The notes under the pieces: model-generated
Database searches by the model: none
The model's input: the letters and a program-made list of their open reading frames with translations, nothing else
Told to the model about the DNA's origin: nothing
Shown here: positions 1 through 8,002 of the stretch, one piece after another
How the letters are laid out: each line of letters opens with the position of its first letter
Numbering within the stretch: the first letter of the stretch is position 1
Position numbers and translations under genes: made by a program
Assembly (NCBI GenBank): GCA_045532055.1
Contig: JAZSFF010000031.1
Coordinates: forward strand, 1 to 64,000
Source of the DNA: SIG440 sp045532055
GTDB lineage: Bacteria; Bacillota; Clostridia; Monoglobales; Monoglobaceae
Length of the DNA: 64,000 bases
Direction of reading: 5' to 3'

Positions 1-38
1 CCTAAGTCTAGCGCGTCTGCCAATTCCGCCACAGCCGC
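1..38 (-). tRNA. tRNA-Leu (UAG), 5' part only
   Basis: Read on the minus strand, this is the 5' half of a leucine tRNA. It begins GCGGCTGTGGCGGAATTGG and reaches the anticodon loop CTTAGG, which gives anticodon TAG. The acceptor strand, D arm and start of the anticodon stem are typical of bacterial tRNA-Leu. The variable arm and 3' half lie beyond the left edge of the window. Confidence 0.85.
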
Positions 39-190
39 AGATTTAAAAATCAGCTTAGTCAGTATAACATACTATTGGATAAAATGTCAAGGACAAATCT
101 GCAAATATAATTAATTATTCATCGAAAAGGGTATCTGGTGACAATTATCTCATTTTAATATTACATCGCAGAATACCAAAAACAATACTC

Positions 191-224
191 AAAAGCACCC
201 ACCTTATAAATGGAGGGTGCTTTT
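191..224 (-). terminator. Terminator of the sialidase-like operon
   Basis: A stem AAAAGCACCC...GGGTGCTTTT, with a second CC/GG block inside, lies just beyond the stop codon of the minus-strand gene at 256. Read on the minus strand it is followed by a T-rich stretch. The rest of 39-255 is AT-rich and shows no gene. Confidence 0.6.
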
Positions 225-255
225 GCTTTGGTTGATTGATATTGAAATCAAATTT

Positions 256-1359
256 TTACAAACTGATACGTGTTGCAACGGTTTTATACTGTCCTTCTTT
301 TGCAAACCAATGGGACATCATTACATCACCGTCACTCAAAAGGATGGCACCGGGCTGACCGAATTTCAGGAATGAAAAAATATCTGCCATTTTTTCGTCT
401 TTTTTAATGGAAAAATCAGGTTTCCAGACGATTTCCTGGTCAATTACTTTCCATGTTTTTTCTGAAAAATCAACTATATATGCATAGACACCGGGGTTGT
501 CCGTGTCACGTCTTACAGCGTGCAGTGCCAGAAGCTTTTCTCCGCCTATTGCACAAACGGAAGATGCCTGTCCCAAAACTCCAGTAGAGATGGGTTCTGT
601 CCATGTTTTTCCGTTGTCAAAGGATGCGGTGTAATGGTTTTCCAATCTTTCGCCGGTGAGTGTGTTTTCGTTCCAACCGATACAAATGATTGTTCCAGAT
701 TCAAGCTGACACATTCTTTGTTCATAACAAGTGGTGGCATTATCGTTGAAATCCATACAGATTGAATCATCATTCCAGGTTTTACCCTGGTCTTCTGAAC
801 GAAGTGCTCTTCCGCAATGTTTTCCATGCATATTTCCATTCCAGTCCGGAAAACCAGTGATTGGAGTAATCCATGTTCCGTCCTGCAAAACAGTAATTGG
901 TGCTGAAGCTTCAACGTGGGGACCCCAAGCACATTCTATATGTGTCATTTCCGACCATGTTTTTCCGTTGTCCTCTGAAATGGAAAAGAAAACAAAATCA
1001 TCCAAGGTGCCGCCATTTTCAGGATTTCCAATGGGGAGTTCGGGATTATCACGCAAATATGTGTATCCTATGGCAATAAGTCGACCATCAGGAAGGGCGG
1101 AAACTTTGCAATAATCTGTAAGCTTACTGTTTTCTCCGCAACAATCAAACATTGGCTGTGGTTTGCTCCATGTGATGCCTTTATCCTTGCTGTAACATAT
1201 ATAGCTTGAGCTGTCCACGCTTTCAAAAGCCTGACCGATGACTACAACAGCCGCAATTGTTCCGTCCTTTAATTCACAGAGGAATGGGAAGAAACTTTGT
1301 TTGCTGCATAATTGGGGAAGGGGGTTTTCATAAATTACAGATGTGTTAACTACTTTCAT
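256..1359 (-). CDS. Sialidase-fold BNR-repeat protein
   Basis: This 367-residue protein has four clear Asp-boxes of the form S-x-D-x-G-x-T-W at about residues 57-64, 128-135, 188-195 and 246-253, marking a six-bladed sialidase-like beta propeller. There is no signal peptide, so it is probably cytoplasmic. The usual N-terminal (F/Y)RIP motif, whose Arg binds the sialic acid carboxylate, is not evident; the equivalent stretch reads KQSFFPFLCELKDG. It may therefore act on a related sugar or have lost exo-sialidase activity. It is the last gene of a three-gene operon, 6 bp after the AGE epimerase gene, and that context ties it to amino-sugar or sialic acid catabolism. The fold is well supported; the substrate is inferred. 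Confidence 0.8.
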   Translation of the reverse strand: MKVVNTSVIYENPLPQLCSKQSFFPFLCELKDGTIAAVVVIGQAFESVDSSSYICYSKDKGITWSKPQPMFDCCGENSKLTDYCKVSALPDGRLIAIGYTYLRDNPELPIGNPENGGTLDDFVFFSISEDNGKTWSEMTHIECAWGPHVEASAPITVLQDGTWITPITGFPDWNGNMHGKHCGRALRSEDQGKTWNDDSICMDFNDNATTCYEQRMCQLESGTIICIGWNENTLTGERLENHYTASFDNGKTWTEPISTGVLGQASSVCAIGGEKLLALHAVRRDTDNPGVYAYIVDFSEKTWKVIDQEIVWKPDFSIKKDEKMADIFSFLKFGQPGAILLSDGDVMMSHWFAKEGQYKTVATRISL

Positions 1360-1365
1360 ATTTAA

Positions 1366-2577
1366 TTACCTCGTTTCTTTGTTTAATATTTCAGTTATAA
1401 GTGTATCTGCCATGCCAAGCATACGGGGCAGATGAAATGGACCTTTGAATGTTGAGCCTTTGCATGGAGGCATAGTGGGTTTGCCGTCCCGTCGCAGATA
1501 ACCATACCATTCGCCATATGTTTCGTCTGCAAAGTGATTCTTGCAATAATCAAGGGTTTTGAAAAACCAATCAAGATATTCTTCTTTTTGTGTGTCACGA
1601 TAAAGCATTAAAGAAGAAATAATCAACTCATTATGCGGCCACCAAAGCTTCATATCATGCTCGTAGGATTCGGGCGGATTTCCCAAGGCGTCAACAAAAT
1701 AGAGCAAACCGCCGAATTCATCATCCCATCCGGCTGAAATTGCCTGCTGGAAAATTTGTTCTGCTTTCTCTACAAGTTGAGCATCGCCTTTTGTTTTTGC
1801 GTACTCCAGAAGGAACCATACTGCCTCAATGTCATGACCGGGGTTCACTATACGACCCTCGGTATACTCGAGGTGTGCTTTTCCGTCAAGTCCCACGTTT
1901 TCCAAAGTGCACTTAAGCTCCGGATGATAATGGTATGAGAAAATGTCATTAATACATTCCTCAGCTATTTTGTGATACAAAGAGTGATTTTCTTTGTCAA
2001 CTCTCATCAATACATTTGTTATATTCAAACATATCATTGGCAATCCAAAACTGCGCATTGAGCGGGTGGAGGGGATTGTCTTGGGCGGCATATTTACAGG
2101 ATCGGGTTCGCCACGGAACAACCGAAGATATGTATTGTAAGCCGTTAATGCCCTTTCAAGATATTTTTTATCACCTGTAAGGCCGTAATATTCAGCGTTT
2201 GCAATGGCATAAAAGCTCTCGGAATAATAATATCTTCTTTGACGCAGGGGTTTGCCGTCCTCTGTTACAGTAAAATACATGCGATTGCCTGCATCCTGAT
2301 TAAAACAGTATTTTTCCATAAAATCCAAACAGCTTTTGCTGGCATTCATCCAATCTGTTCTTTTGCCATAAAGATTACAAAGCCATGCAAATGTCCATGC
2401 GCATCTGCCTTGCATCCAGACACTTTTATCGGTTGAAAAGATATCACCTTTACGGTCAAGGCAGGTATATACGCCGCCGTGTTTTTCATCGATTCCTTTG
2501 GTTAACCAAAAATCGGTACAGCTTTTTAATTCGGAACGAATCCATTCTTGTGCTTGTGTCAATTTTTCTTTTTGCAT
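1366..2577 (-). CDS. AGE family epimerase (N-acylglucosamine 2-epimerase type)
   Basis: A 403-residue cytoplasmic protein of the N-acylglucosamine 2-epimerase superfamily, an (alpha/alpha)6 barrel. Family signatures are visible: GRCAWTFAWL near residue 57, NPGHDIEAVWFLLEYA near 245 and WWPHNELIISS near 315, which contain the conserved His/Glu/Arg residues of the active site. In sialic acid catabolism this family interconverts ManNAc and GlcNAc; other members act on mannose or cellobiose. It lies between a lyase of the NanA type and a sialidase-like protein with short intergenic gaps, favouring ManNAc/GlcNAc epimerisation. The exact sugar is an inference from context. Confidence 0.88.
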   Translation of the reverse strand: MQKEKLTQAQEWIRSELKSCTDFWLTKGIDEKHGGVYTCLDRKGDIFSTDKSVWMQGRCAWTFAWLCNLYGKRTDWMNASKSCLDFMEKYCFNQDAGNRMYFTVTEDGKPLRQRRYYYSESFYAIANAEYYGLTGDKKYLERALTAYNTYLRLFRGEPDPVNMPPKTIPSTRSMRSFGLPMICLNITNVLMRVDKENHSLYHKIAEECINDIFSYHYHPELKCTLENVGLDGKAHLEYTEGRIVNPGHDIEAVWFLLEYAKTKGDAQLVEKAEQIFQQAISAGWDDEFGGLLYFVDALGNPPESYEHDMKLWWPHNELIISSLMLYRDTQKEEYLDWFFKTLDYCKNHFADETYGEWYGYLRRDGKPTMPPCKGSTFKGPFHLPRMLGMADTLITEILNKETR

Positions 2578-2594
2578 TGTATTTTCCTCATTCT

Positions 2595-3506
2595 TTATAT
2601 TTCGGCTAAGATAGCATCTATCTTGTGTGCAAACTGTTTGATTTTTTCTGCATCTTCAACGGTTATATTTGCCAATGGTGCACGCACGCCGCCTAAATCC
2701 AAGCCCTCACGCACACGGATAACTTCTTTGATGACAGCATACATATTGCCGTGACAACTGCACAAATCAACTATAATATCATTTGCTTTGTACTGCAGTT
2801 TGCGGGCAGCCTCAATGTTTCCGTCCTTTACGAGTTGATAAATTTTCAGATAAAGTTCAGGCATAGCTCCATAGGTTCCGCCAATACCACCGCTTGCTCC
2901 CATAGTAAGGCCTGATATAAGTTGTTCGTCAGGACCATTGAAAACAACAAAGTCCTCTCCGCCGATTGACTTGAAAGACTGGATATCCATAGCGGGGATA
3001 GAACTGTTTTTCACACCGATTACTTTGGGATTTTCAAGCATTACCTTAAGCAAAGCGGGTGTCAGATTAACTCCGGCAAGCTGGGGAATATTGTAAATAA
3101 TAAAATCTGTATTTGGTGCAGCGGAAGAAATATCATTCCAGTATTTTGCAATTGCGTGTTCAGGCAATTTGAAGTAAATAGGTGGAATAGCTGCTATTGC
3201 ATCTACACCCAAAGATTCTGCATGACGCGCAAGTTCCATGCTGTCGGCAGTGTTGTTGCACGCAACGTGTGCAATTACTGTTATTTTTCCCTTTACTACT
3301 TCCATAACGCATTCTAAAATTTGTTTGCGTTCCTCTTTTGTAAGGTAGATACATTCTCCTGATGAACCACCTACATATAATCCGTGTATCCCTTTGCTAA
3401 GCATATGGTGTGCAAGTTCTTTGGTTTTTTCGATACTGATGCCACCATTTTCGTCATAGCAGGCGTAAAATGCAGGGATAATTCCATTGTATTTTTCTTT
3501 ATTCAT
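2595..3506 (-). CDS. nanA: N-acetylneuraminate lyase-like aldolase (DapA/NAL family)
   Basis: A 303-residue class I aldolase of the dihydrodipicolinate synthase/N-acetylneuraminate lyase family. It carries the carboxylate-binding motif GGSSGE at 46-51, the catalytic Tyr in YNIP at 138, and the Schiff-base Lys in GVKNSS at 166. These positions nearly match Tyr137 and Lys165 of E. coli NanA. In sialic acid catabolism the enzyme cleaves N-acetylneuraminate to ManNAc and pyruvate. It is the first gene of a minus-strand operon with an AGE epimerase and a sialidase-like protein, divergent from an AraC regulator. An AAAGGAG ribosome binding site precedes the ATG. The family is certain; NanA over other aldolases is inferred from neighbours. 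Confidence 0.82.
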   Translation of the reverse strand: MNKEKYNGIIPAFYACYDENGGISIEKTKELAHHMLSKGIHGLYVGGSSGECIYLTKEERKQILECVMEVVKGKITVIAHVACNNTADSMELARHAESLGVDAIAAIPPIYFKLPEHAIAKYWNDISSAAPNTDFIIYNIPQLAGVNLTPALLKVMLENPKVIGVKNSSIPAMDIQSFKSIGGEDFVVFNGPDEQLISGLTMGASGGIGGTYGAMPELYLKIYQLVKDGNIEAARKLQYKANDIIVDLCSCHGNMYAVIKEVIRVREGLDLGGVRAPLANITVEDAEKIKQFAHKIDAILAEI

Positions 3507-3599
3507 ATAACGATACTCCTTTCGATGCTATATTACATATCATTATATAACAAAACTATGGTTATAAATATCAAGAAATTGCTAAATAATTTAGCTGCA
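3507..3599. promoter_or_regulatory. Divergent control region with perfect palindrome
   Basis: The gap between the lyase operon and the AraC gene holds a perfect 7-bp inverted repeat GCTAAAT-A-ATTTAGC at 3581-3595, ending 4 bp before the -35 box of the AraC promoter. On the minus strand a TATAAT box lies upstream of the lyase gene, without a well-spaced -35. The palindrome is a plausible operator, but no binding partner can be proven. Confidence 0.5.
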
Positions 3600-3628
3600 T
3601 TGACTTTTTTGTCCTTTTATGTTATATT
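3600..3628 (+). promoter_or_regulatory. Promoter of the AraC-type regulator
   Basis: TTGACT at 3600-3605 and TATATT at 3623-3628 are separated by 17 bp, and a G-rich ribosome binding site precedes the ATG at 3660. Confidence 0.65.
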
Positions 3629-3659
3629 ATTGTTATATATAGAAAAAGGGGGCTTTTGA

Positions 3660-4454
3660 ATGGAAATTATTGTTCAGCAAAAAGGCCGTGATTCACTTTA
3701 CAAAATATGGAATCGCATTGACGGTCACATGATTATTCATATGTGCTCTGATGGTGGAAACATTGTTTTTCATGATAAATTGCTGCCAATAAAAAAGGGT
3801 GCCTTGTGCTATATAGGGCCTAACATATATCACTATACATTGCCCGATGTTCCACAGGAATATATCAGAAATAAAATTTTTGTTTCACAAGAAACTTTTA
3901 GAAAAATTCTTGAAGTGGTGCCAAAAGACAGCAGTTTTTATAAGCAATTTAATGAGAAAACAGTTCTTTATTCTCAATTACCGGAAAATATTATGACAGA
4001 GGTGGAAGAGGCGTTTTTGGAGGCAAATAAAGCTCACAAACTTGAGTTGGCTCCTGATTTTATCTGTTATTACTTAAAACTGATGACATATATTGAAAAA
4101 TATTCTACTGAAAATATCTGTGCATCTCCGGATTGCGTATCAAAGGCTATTGAATACATAAATTTAAACTATTCCAACAAAATTTCACTTGATGAGATCT
4201 GTGGGTCGGCCTATGTCAGCAAGCATCATTTGTGCAGAAAATTTAAGGCAACGATGGGAATAACCGTCATGGAATACATACTGACCACAAGAATTGCCGT
4301 TGCAAAAAAAATGTTGGCTGCAGATGATTGCTCAATAGGTGAAATTTCGGAAGCTTGTGGTTTTTCAAGCTTTGCATATTTTTGTCAGGCTTTTAAGAAA
4401 TGCACAGGAATTTCAGCAAAACAATATCGAAAAAAAGAAGTGGAGTCGCAGTAA
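3660..4454 (+). CDS. AraC family transcriptional regulator
   Basis: A 264-residue regulator. The N-terminal ~160 residues resemble the cupin-like sugar-sensing domain of AraC proteins. The C-terminal ~100 residues form the double helix-turn-helix domain: the first HTH is near ISLDEICGSAYVSKHHLCR and the second has the family signature IGEISEACGFSSFAYFCQAFKK, followed by G-I-S-A-K-Q-Y-R. It is divergent from the lyase/epimerase/sialidase-like operon, so it is the likely local activator responding to the sugar. Its own promoter is at 3600-3628. The ligand is unknown. Confidence 0.9.
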   Translation: MEIIVQQKGRDSLYKIWNRIDGHMIIHMCSDGGNIVFHDKLLPIKKGALCYIGPNIYHYTLPDVPQEYIRNKIFVSQETFRKILEVVPKDSSFYKQFNEKTVLYSQLPENIMTEVEEAFLEANKAHKLELAPDFICYYLKLMTYIEKYSTENICASPDCVSKAIEYINLNYSNKISLDEICGSAYVSKHHLCRKFKATMGITVMEYILTTRIAVAKKMLAADDCSIGEISEACGFSSFAYFCQAFKKCTGISAKQYRKKEVESQ

Positions 4455-4479
4455 AACAAAATTGTTTTGCTACAACTCC
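4442..4479. terminator. Convergent bidirectional terminator
   Basis: GGAGT...ACTCC encloses an inner stem AGTAAAACAA/TTGTTTTGCT between the convergent AraC and spoIVB genes. T-rich tracts follow on both strands, so it can end both transcripts. It overlaps the AraC stop codon. Confidence 0.65.
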
Positions 4480-4494
4480 CTTTGTTTTTGGGTT

Positions 4495-5577
4495 TTATGG
4501 TTTAGTTTTCTCTGCTTCTGAAAGCATGTTTTCAATAAATATCCCATATCCTCTGGTGGGGTCGCTGACAAAGACATGCGTCACAGCACCTACCAGTTTG
4601 CCGTTTTGTATTATGGGTGAACCACTCATGCCCTGAACAATTCCACCGGTTTTTTCGAGTAAATTTTTATCGGTTATTTTGATTATCATATTTTTTGAAG
4701 AAGTGTCATGTTCCGGAAGAATCCTTGAAATTTCAATGTCAAATTTTTCAATTTTGTTGCCTTGTATATTGGCCAAAATATAGGCATTACCCACAGTTAT
4801 ATCTTGTTTTTTTGCAAGTGGAACAGCTTCATGTTCAATACTGAAATTTTCTGAAACCATACCGCAAATTCCTTGTTCTGTGTTGGCTGTTATGCGTCCA
4901 ATGACAGTATCGTTTTCAGAAAAAACACCTTTCAGTTCACCGGGTGCACCCTTTTCGCTTTTATCTACGGAAACTATTGTTGAGTTTAAAATATCTCCGC
5001 TGTCAATGGCAAGAATATTTCCCGATTCTGTGTCGGTTATTCCATGCCCCAAGGCAGCAAAAAAATGTGTTTCGGGATTATAAAAGGTCAGGGTGCCAAT
5101 TCCTGATGCGGCATCTTTCACCCATGCACCTATTTTAAGAGTTCCATCCTCTTTGGATGGTGTGGGTGAAATCATGGTTGTTATTGTTTTGTTGTTGCGG
5201 CTGACGGTTATACTGGAACTTTGTTCGCTGGAGGTTGAAATTGCCTGACTCAGGTCGCTTACATCACAAATCTTTTTGCCGTCAAAGTTTTTTATGATAT
5301 CACCGATTTTAAGACCTGCGTCTTTGGCAGGGGATTTCTCGTGACCGTCATTGCAAATAATTGGTACTAGGTTAATTATCATAACCCCGTCAGTACTCAG
5401 GGTGACTCCGATGCTTTTTCCACCAGGGATTACCATTATATCGGACATTCCCGAAGAAACAACAGGAATTGCATCGAAGTTGCCACCATAGGAACTGTTC
5501 TCAATTCCATGTGAAGCTGTAACCGAAAAAATAAGAGAGAAAATCAATGGAAAAATCAACTTTTTCCTGAATTTCAT
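4495..5577 (-). CDS. spoIVB: SpoIVB peptidase
   Basis: A 360-residue serine protease of family S55, the forespore-secreted signal that triggers pro-sigma-K processing across the intermembrane space. There is a hydrophobic N-terminal membrane/signal segment (residues 8-22) and a PDZ domain around 50-140. The S55 domain contains GIGTLTFYNPE, the catalytic His in ALGHGI, and the catalytic Ser in VQGMSGSPI. The C-terminus has the highly conserved THVFVSDPTRGYGIFIENML. In B. subtilis the gene is read by sigma-F and sigma-G. Here a CATACTA box fitting the sigma-F/G -10 consensus lies upstream at 5625-5631. The sigK gene is at 57990 in this window. Confidence 0.95.
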   Translation of the reverse strand: MKFRKKLIFPLIFSLIFSVTASHGIENSSYGGNFDAIPVVSSGMSDIMVIPGGKSIGVTLSTDGVMIINLVPIICNDGHEKSPAKDAGLKIGDIIKNFDGKKICDVSDLSQAISTSSEQSSSITVSRNNKTITTMISPTPSKEDGTLKIGAWVKDAASGIGTLTFYNPETHFFAALGHGITDTESGNILAIDSGDILNSTIVSVDKSEKGAPGELKGVFSENDTVIGRITANTEQGICGMVSENFSIEHEAVPLAKKQDITVGNAYILANIQGNKIEKFDIEISRILPEHDTSSKNMIIKITDKNLLEKTGGIVQGMSGSPIIQNGKLVGAVTHVFVSDPTRGYGIFIENMLSEAEKTKP

Positions 5578-5624
5578 ATGGTCACTCCCTTCTTGAATAT
5601 TATGTGACAGAAGAGAATGAATTA

Positions 5625-5631
5625 TAGTATG
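5625..5631 (-). promoter_or_regulatory. Possible sigma-F/G -10 box for spoIVB
   Basis: On the minus strand CATACTA matches the CATNHTA -10 consensus of sigma-G promoters about 50 bp upstream of spoIVB. No convincing -35 element was found at the right spacing, so this is only a suggestion. Confidence 0.35.
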
Positions 5632-5650
5632 AAATACCTATATGTATATT

Positions 5651-5677
5651 AAAAAAAGGCCTATAGGGCCTTTTTTT
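5651..5677 (-). terminator. Rho-independent terminator of the Asn-rich gene
   Basis: AAAAAAAGGCC-TATAG-GGCCTTTTTTT forms a stem with flanking A and T tracts just after the stop codon at 5691. Confidence 0.8.
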
Positions 5678-5690
5678 AATACAATTTACA

Positions 5691-5798
5691 TTATCTGTTA
5701 TTGTTGTTATTGTTATTTTTGTTGTTCTTGTTGTCGTTTTTATTTTCGTTGCGATTGTTCTGATTTTCCTTGTTCTGATTTTCTTTGTTGTTTGACAT
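5691..5798 (-). CDS. Asn-rich 35-residue small protein
   Basis: A short gene with a good ribosome binding site (AAGGAG, about 8 bp before the ATG) and its own terminator. The product starts MSNNKENQNKENQNN and ends in a run of Asn before a final Arg; about half of its residues are Asn and most of the rest are Lys, Glu, Gln and Asp. It is hydrophilic and probably disordered. I do not recognise the family. Its position between spoIVB and a coat-like gene suggests a spore-associated role, by analogy with small hydrophilic spore proteins, but this is inference. An overlapping longer frame on the same strand gives a Thr-rich product and lacks the matching ribosome binding site. Confidence 0.6.
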   Translation of the reverse strand: MSNNKENQNKENQNNRNENKNDNKNNKNNNNNNNR

Positions 5799-5957
5799 TT
5801 TAAATTCACTCCTTTTTGAAATTAAGAAAACTCCGTGTTGGATTTATCTCAACAATAGTATTGCGCATGTATAAAATTTTTATTCATTTTTGTTTCAAAA
5901 AAAATTGATTTGCATATTATGTTTAGAGGATATAATCAATGAAAGGAGTTGGAGTTT

Positions 5958-6545
5958 GTGCGAAGATACGGCATGACCAAAAAGAATCCCAATCCGCCGT
6001 GGCCCAATGAACAGTCCATGGTGGTTATACCACCGGGTTCTAATGCCACATCTGTTGGGTTATCAGGGCGGAGAGTTTATGAAATGGATACAGAAAATAT
6101 GTTGGGTGATAGGAGCGGAACGGGCACGCAGACATCAAATCAAAACCCAAACACTGTAACTAATAGTACCAATGCAAACAATGAAAGAATTGAGGAGAGT
6201 GAAAGAGGTATCAGACGCGACCCTATAATGGGTTATTTTGCCCAGGGCCAGATGAACCGCAATCAGATGATGTCCGCAAACAGATATCAAAGACAAATGA
6301 TGTCACCCCCCATGAGCGGAAATTGTGGTAACATGGGTGTTTCGGGATATTTGTGCGGTCAAATGGGAAAATATGTTAAAATGGAATTTCTGTTTGGTGA
6401 CAATGTTCATATGGAAAAACTGGGACGTCTTCGTGAAGTTGGAAAGGACTTTGTCGCTATTCAGGAGAATGGGACTAATAATATTATAGTGTGTCCGCTG
6501 GATAAGATTAAATTTATAAACGTTTATGAATATGGCTTTGAGTAA
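5958..6545 (+). CDS. Coat-like protein with C-terminal GerQ-type domain
   Basis: About 195 residues from the GTG at 5958, chosen because AAAGGAG ends 9 bp upstream; a TTG at 5949 is too close to it. The N-terminal 130 residues are low complexity, rich in Pro, Asn, Met and Gly (PPWPNEQ, MMSPPMSGN). The C-terminal ~60 residues are a compact beta-rich module (GKYVKMEFLFGDN... VCPLDKIKFINVYE) resembling the domain of GerQ and related clostridial coat-associated proteins. I infer a spore coat or spore surface role from this and from the adjacent spoIVB; it could also be an unrelated small beta-barrel protein. A strong terminator follows. Confidence 0.55.
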   Translation: MRRYGMTKKNPNPPWPNEQSMVVIPPGSNATSVGLSGRRVYEMDTENMLGDRSGTGTQTSNQNPNTVTNSTNANNERIEESERGIRRDPIMGYFAQGQMNRNQMMSANRYQRQMMSPPMSGNCGNMGVSGYLCGQMGKYVKMEFLFGDNVHMEKLGRLREVGKDFVAIQENGTNNIIVCPLDKIKFINVYEYGFE

Positions 6546-6559
6546 GAAGAAAATACCAG

Positions 6560-6598
6560 ACAATAGGGATTTTTTCTCAATCCCTATTGTTTTTTTTT
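6560..6598 (+). terminator. Rho-independent terminator
   Basis: ACAATAGGGATT and AATCCCTATTGT form a 12-bp perfect stem followed by nine T residues. Confidence 0.85.
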
Positions 6599-6615
6599 GC
6601 ATAAAAGAGTATAAT
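6587..6615 (+). promoter_or_regulatory. Likely murT-gatD promoter
   Basis: TTGTTT at 6587-6592 and TATAAT at 6610-6615 have a 17-bp spacer. The -35 overlaps the T tract of the preceding terminator. Confidence 0.5.
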
Positions 6616-6655
6616 ATTCAAAAGAAAACAAAAGTTCACAAAGGAGATAATATAA

Positions 6656-8002
6656 ATGAGAAAATTGCTTGCTGTTTGGGTGGCAAAACTTTCTGCCATA
6701 GCAGGAAGGCTTATGGGTAAGAAGTCTTCCTCAGGTCCGGGAGCTATCGCACTTAAAATTTGCCCGGATTTAATAGCCAGACTTGAATGCTGTATAAAAA
6801 ATAAGGTTATTGTAACCTGCGGAACAAACGGTAAAACCACCACAAACAATTTGCTTTACAGCGCACTCGTAAAGAGTGGATATAAGGTAGTATGCAACAA
6901 TCTGGGTGCCAATATGATAAGCGGTGTTGCTACAGCCTTTGCACTTAGTTGCAACTGGTTTGGCAAATTCAGTGCGGATTTTGCCTGTCTGGAGGTTGAT
7001 GAGGCATATACCACAAAGGTTTTTAAATATATAAAGCCGGATATTGTTATTGTGACCAATTTGTTCCGTGACCAGCTTGACAGATATGGCGAGATAGAAA
7101 CCCTGATGGATGTTATGAAAAATGCCTTTAAATCAGCAAATGAGCCAACCTTACTTTTGAATGGTGATGACCCTGTAAGCTCGGGTTTTGGTGTTGATTA
7201 TGGGGGAAAGGTTTATTATTACGGAATAAGCGAAGAAGTTTTGCCTCAAAGAGACCATGCTGTAGATGGCAGATTTTGTTCAGTTTGCGGAGCGGAACAA
7301 AAGTATAACTATTATCATTATAGTCAGCTTGGTGATTATTTTTGTCCCAATTGTGGCAACAAACGTCCTGAAATTGATTTTGAAGCAAAAAACGTAAATT
7401 TGAAAGATGGGCTTAGTTTTTCACTTAATGGTGAAAGTATAAGCTTAAATTATAAAGGATTTTATAATATATATAATGTTCTTGCGACATTTGGGGCTAT
7501 AAACCTTTTAGATGTCAAAACAAAATCATTTGAAAAAGCTCTTAATAACTACAAACCACAGATAGGAAGAATGCAGGAGTTTGATTTAGGTAAACCTTTT
7601 GTATTAAATTTAGCAAAGAATCCGGCAGGCTTTAATCAGGCTATACAGACGGTTATGCAGGATGTGCGGAAAAAAGATGTTATTATTGCTGTAAACGACA
7701 TGCCAAGTGATGGCACAGATGTTTCTTGGTTATGGGATGTGGCTTTTGAGAATTTGGCTGATGAAAATCTTAACAGACTGATTATTTCGGGTTCGCGCAG
7801 ATATGATGTGGCACTTCGTTTTAAATATGCAGATGTAAAATGTGATGTTATTACTGAAGATATAAAAAGTTTTATTTCCAGCTGTGCGATTTCTGGCGAG
7901 TCAGAGGTTTGCTATGTTTTGGTAAATTATACAATGCTCTTTTCTACTGAAGGTATATTGACAGAGCTACAATCGGAAAAGGAGAAAAATAAAAATGTAT
8001 GA
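6656..8002 (+). CDS. murT: Lipid II isoglutaminyl synthase, Mur ligase subunit MurT
   Basis: A 448-residue Mur-ligase-family protein that, with GatD, amidates the alpha-carboxyl of D-Glu in lipid II to D-isoglutamine in Gram-positive peptidoglycan. The ATP P-loop GTNGKTT is at 56-62. A zinc ribbon typical of MurT lies between Cys208/Cys211 (CSVC) and Cys230/Cys233 (CPNC). The C-terminal domain (DUF1727-type) contains NDMPSDGTDVSWLWD. It overlaps gatD by 8 bp, the usual operon arrangement. An AAAGGAG ribosome binding site precedes the ATG. Confidence 0.95.
   Translation: MRKLLAVWVAKLSAIAGRLMGKKSSSGPGAIALKICPDLIARLECCIKNKVIVTCGTNGKTTTNNLLYSALVKSGYKVVCNNLGANMISGVATAFALSCNWFGKFSADFACLEVDEAYTTKVFKYIKPDIVIVTNLFRDQLDRYGEIETLMDVMKNAFKSANEPTLLLNGDDPVSSGFGVDYGGKVYYYGISEEVLPQRDHAVDGRFCSVCGAEQKYNYYHYSQLGDYFCPNCGNKRPEIDFEAKNVNLKDGLSFSLNGESISLNYKGFYNIYNVLATFGAINLLDVKTKSFEKALNNYKPQIGRMQEFDLGKPFVLNLAKNPAGFNQAIQTVMQDVRKKDVIIAVNDMPSDGTDVSWLWDVAFENLADENLNRLIISGSRRYDVALRFKYADVKCDVITEDIKSFISSCAISGESEVCYVLVNYTMLFSTEGILTELQSEKEKNKNV

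Noticed and set aside
3384..3659. Plus-strand frame of 91 residues before the AraC gene
   Set aside because: It is mostly antisense to the lyase gene and then crosses the divergent promoter region.
5600..5809. Thr/Ile-rich minus-strand frame of 69 residues
   Set aside because: It is the shifted frame of the Asn-rich gene and runs through its terminator; the ribosome binding site fits the ATG at 5798.
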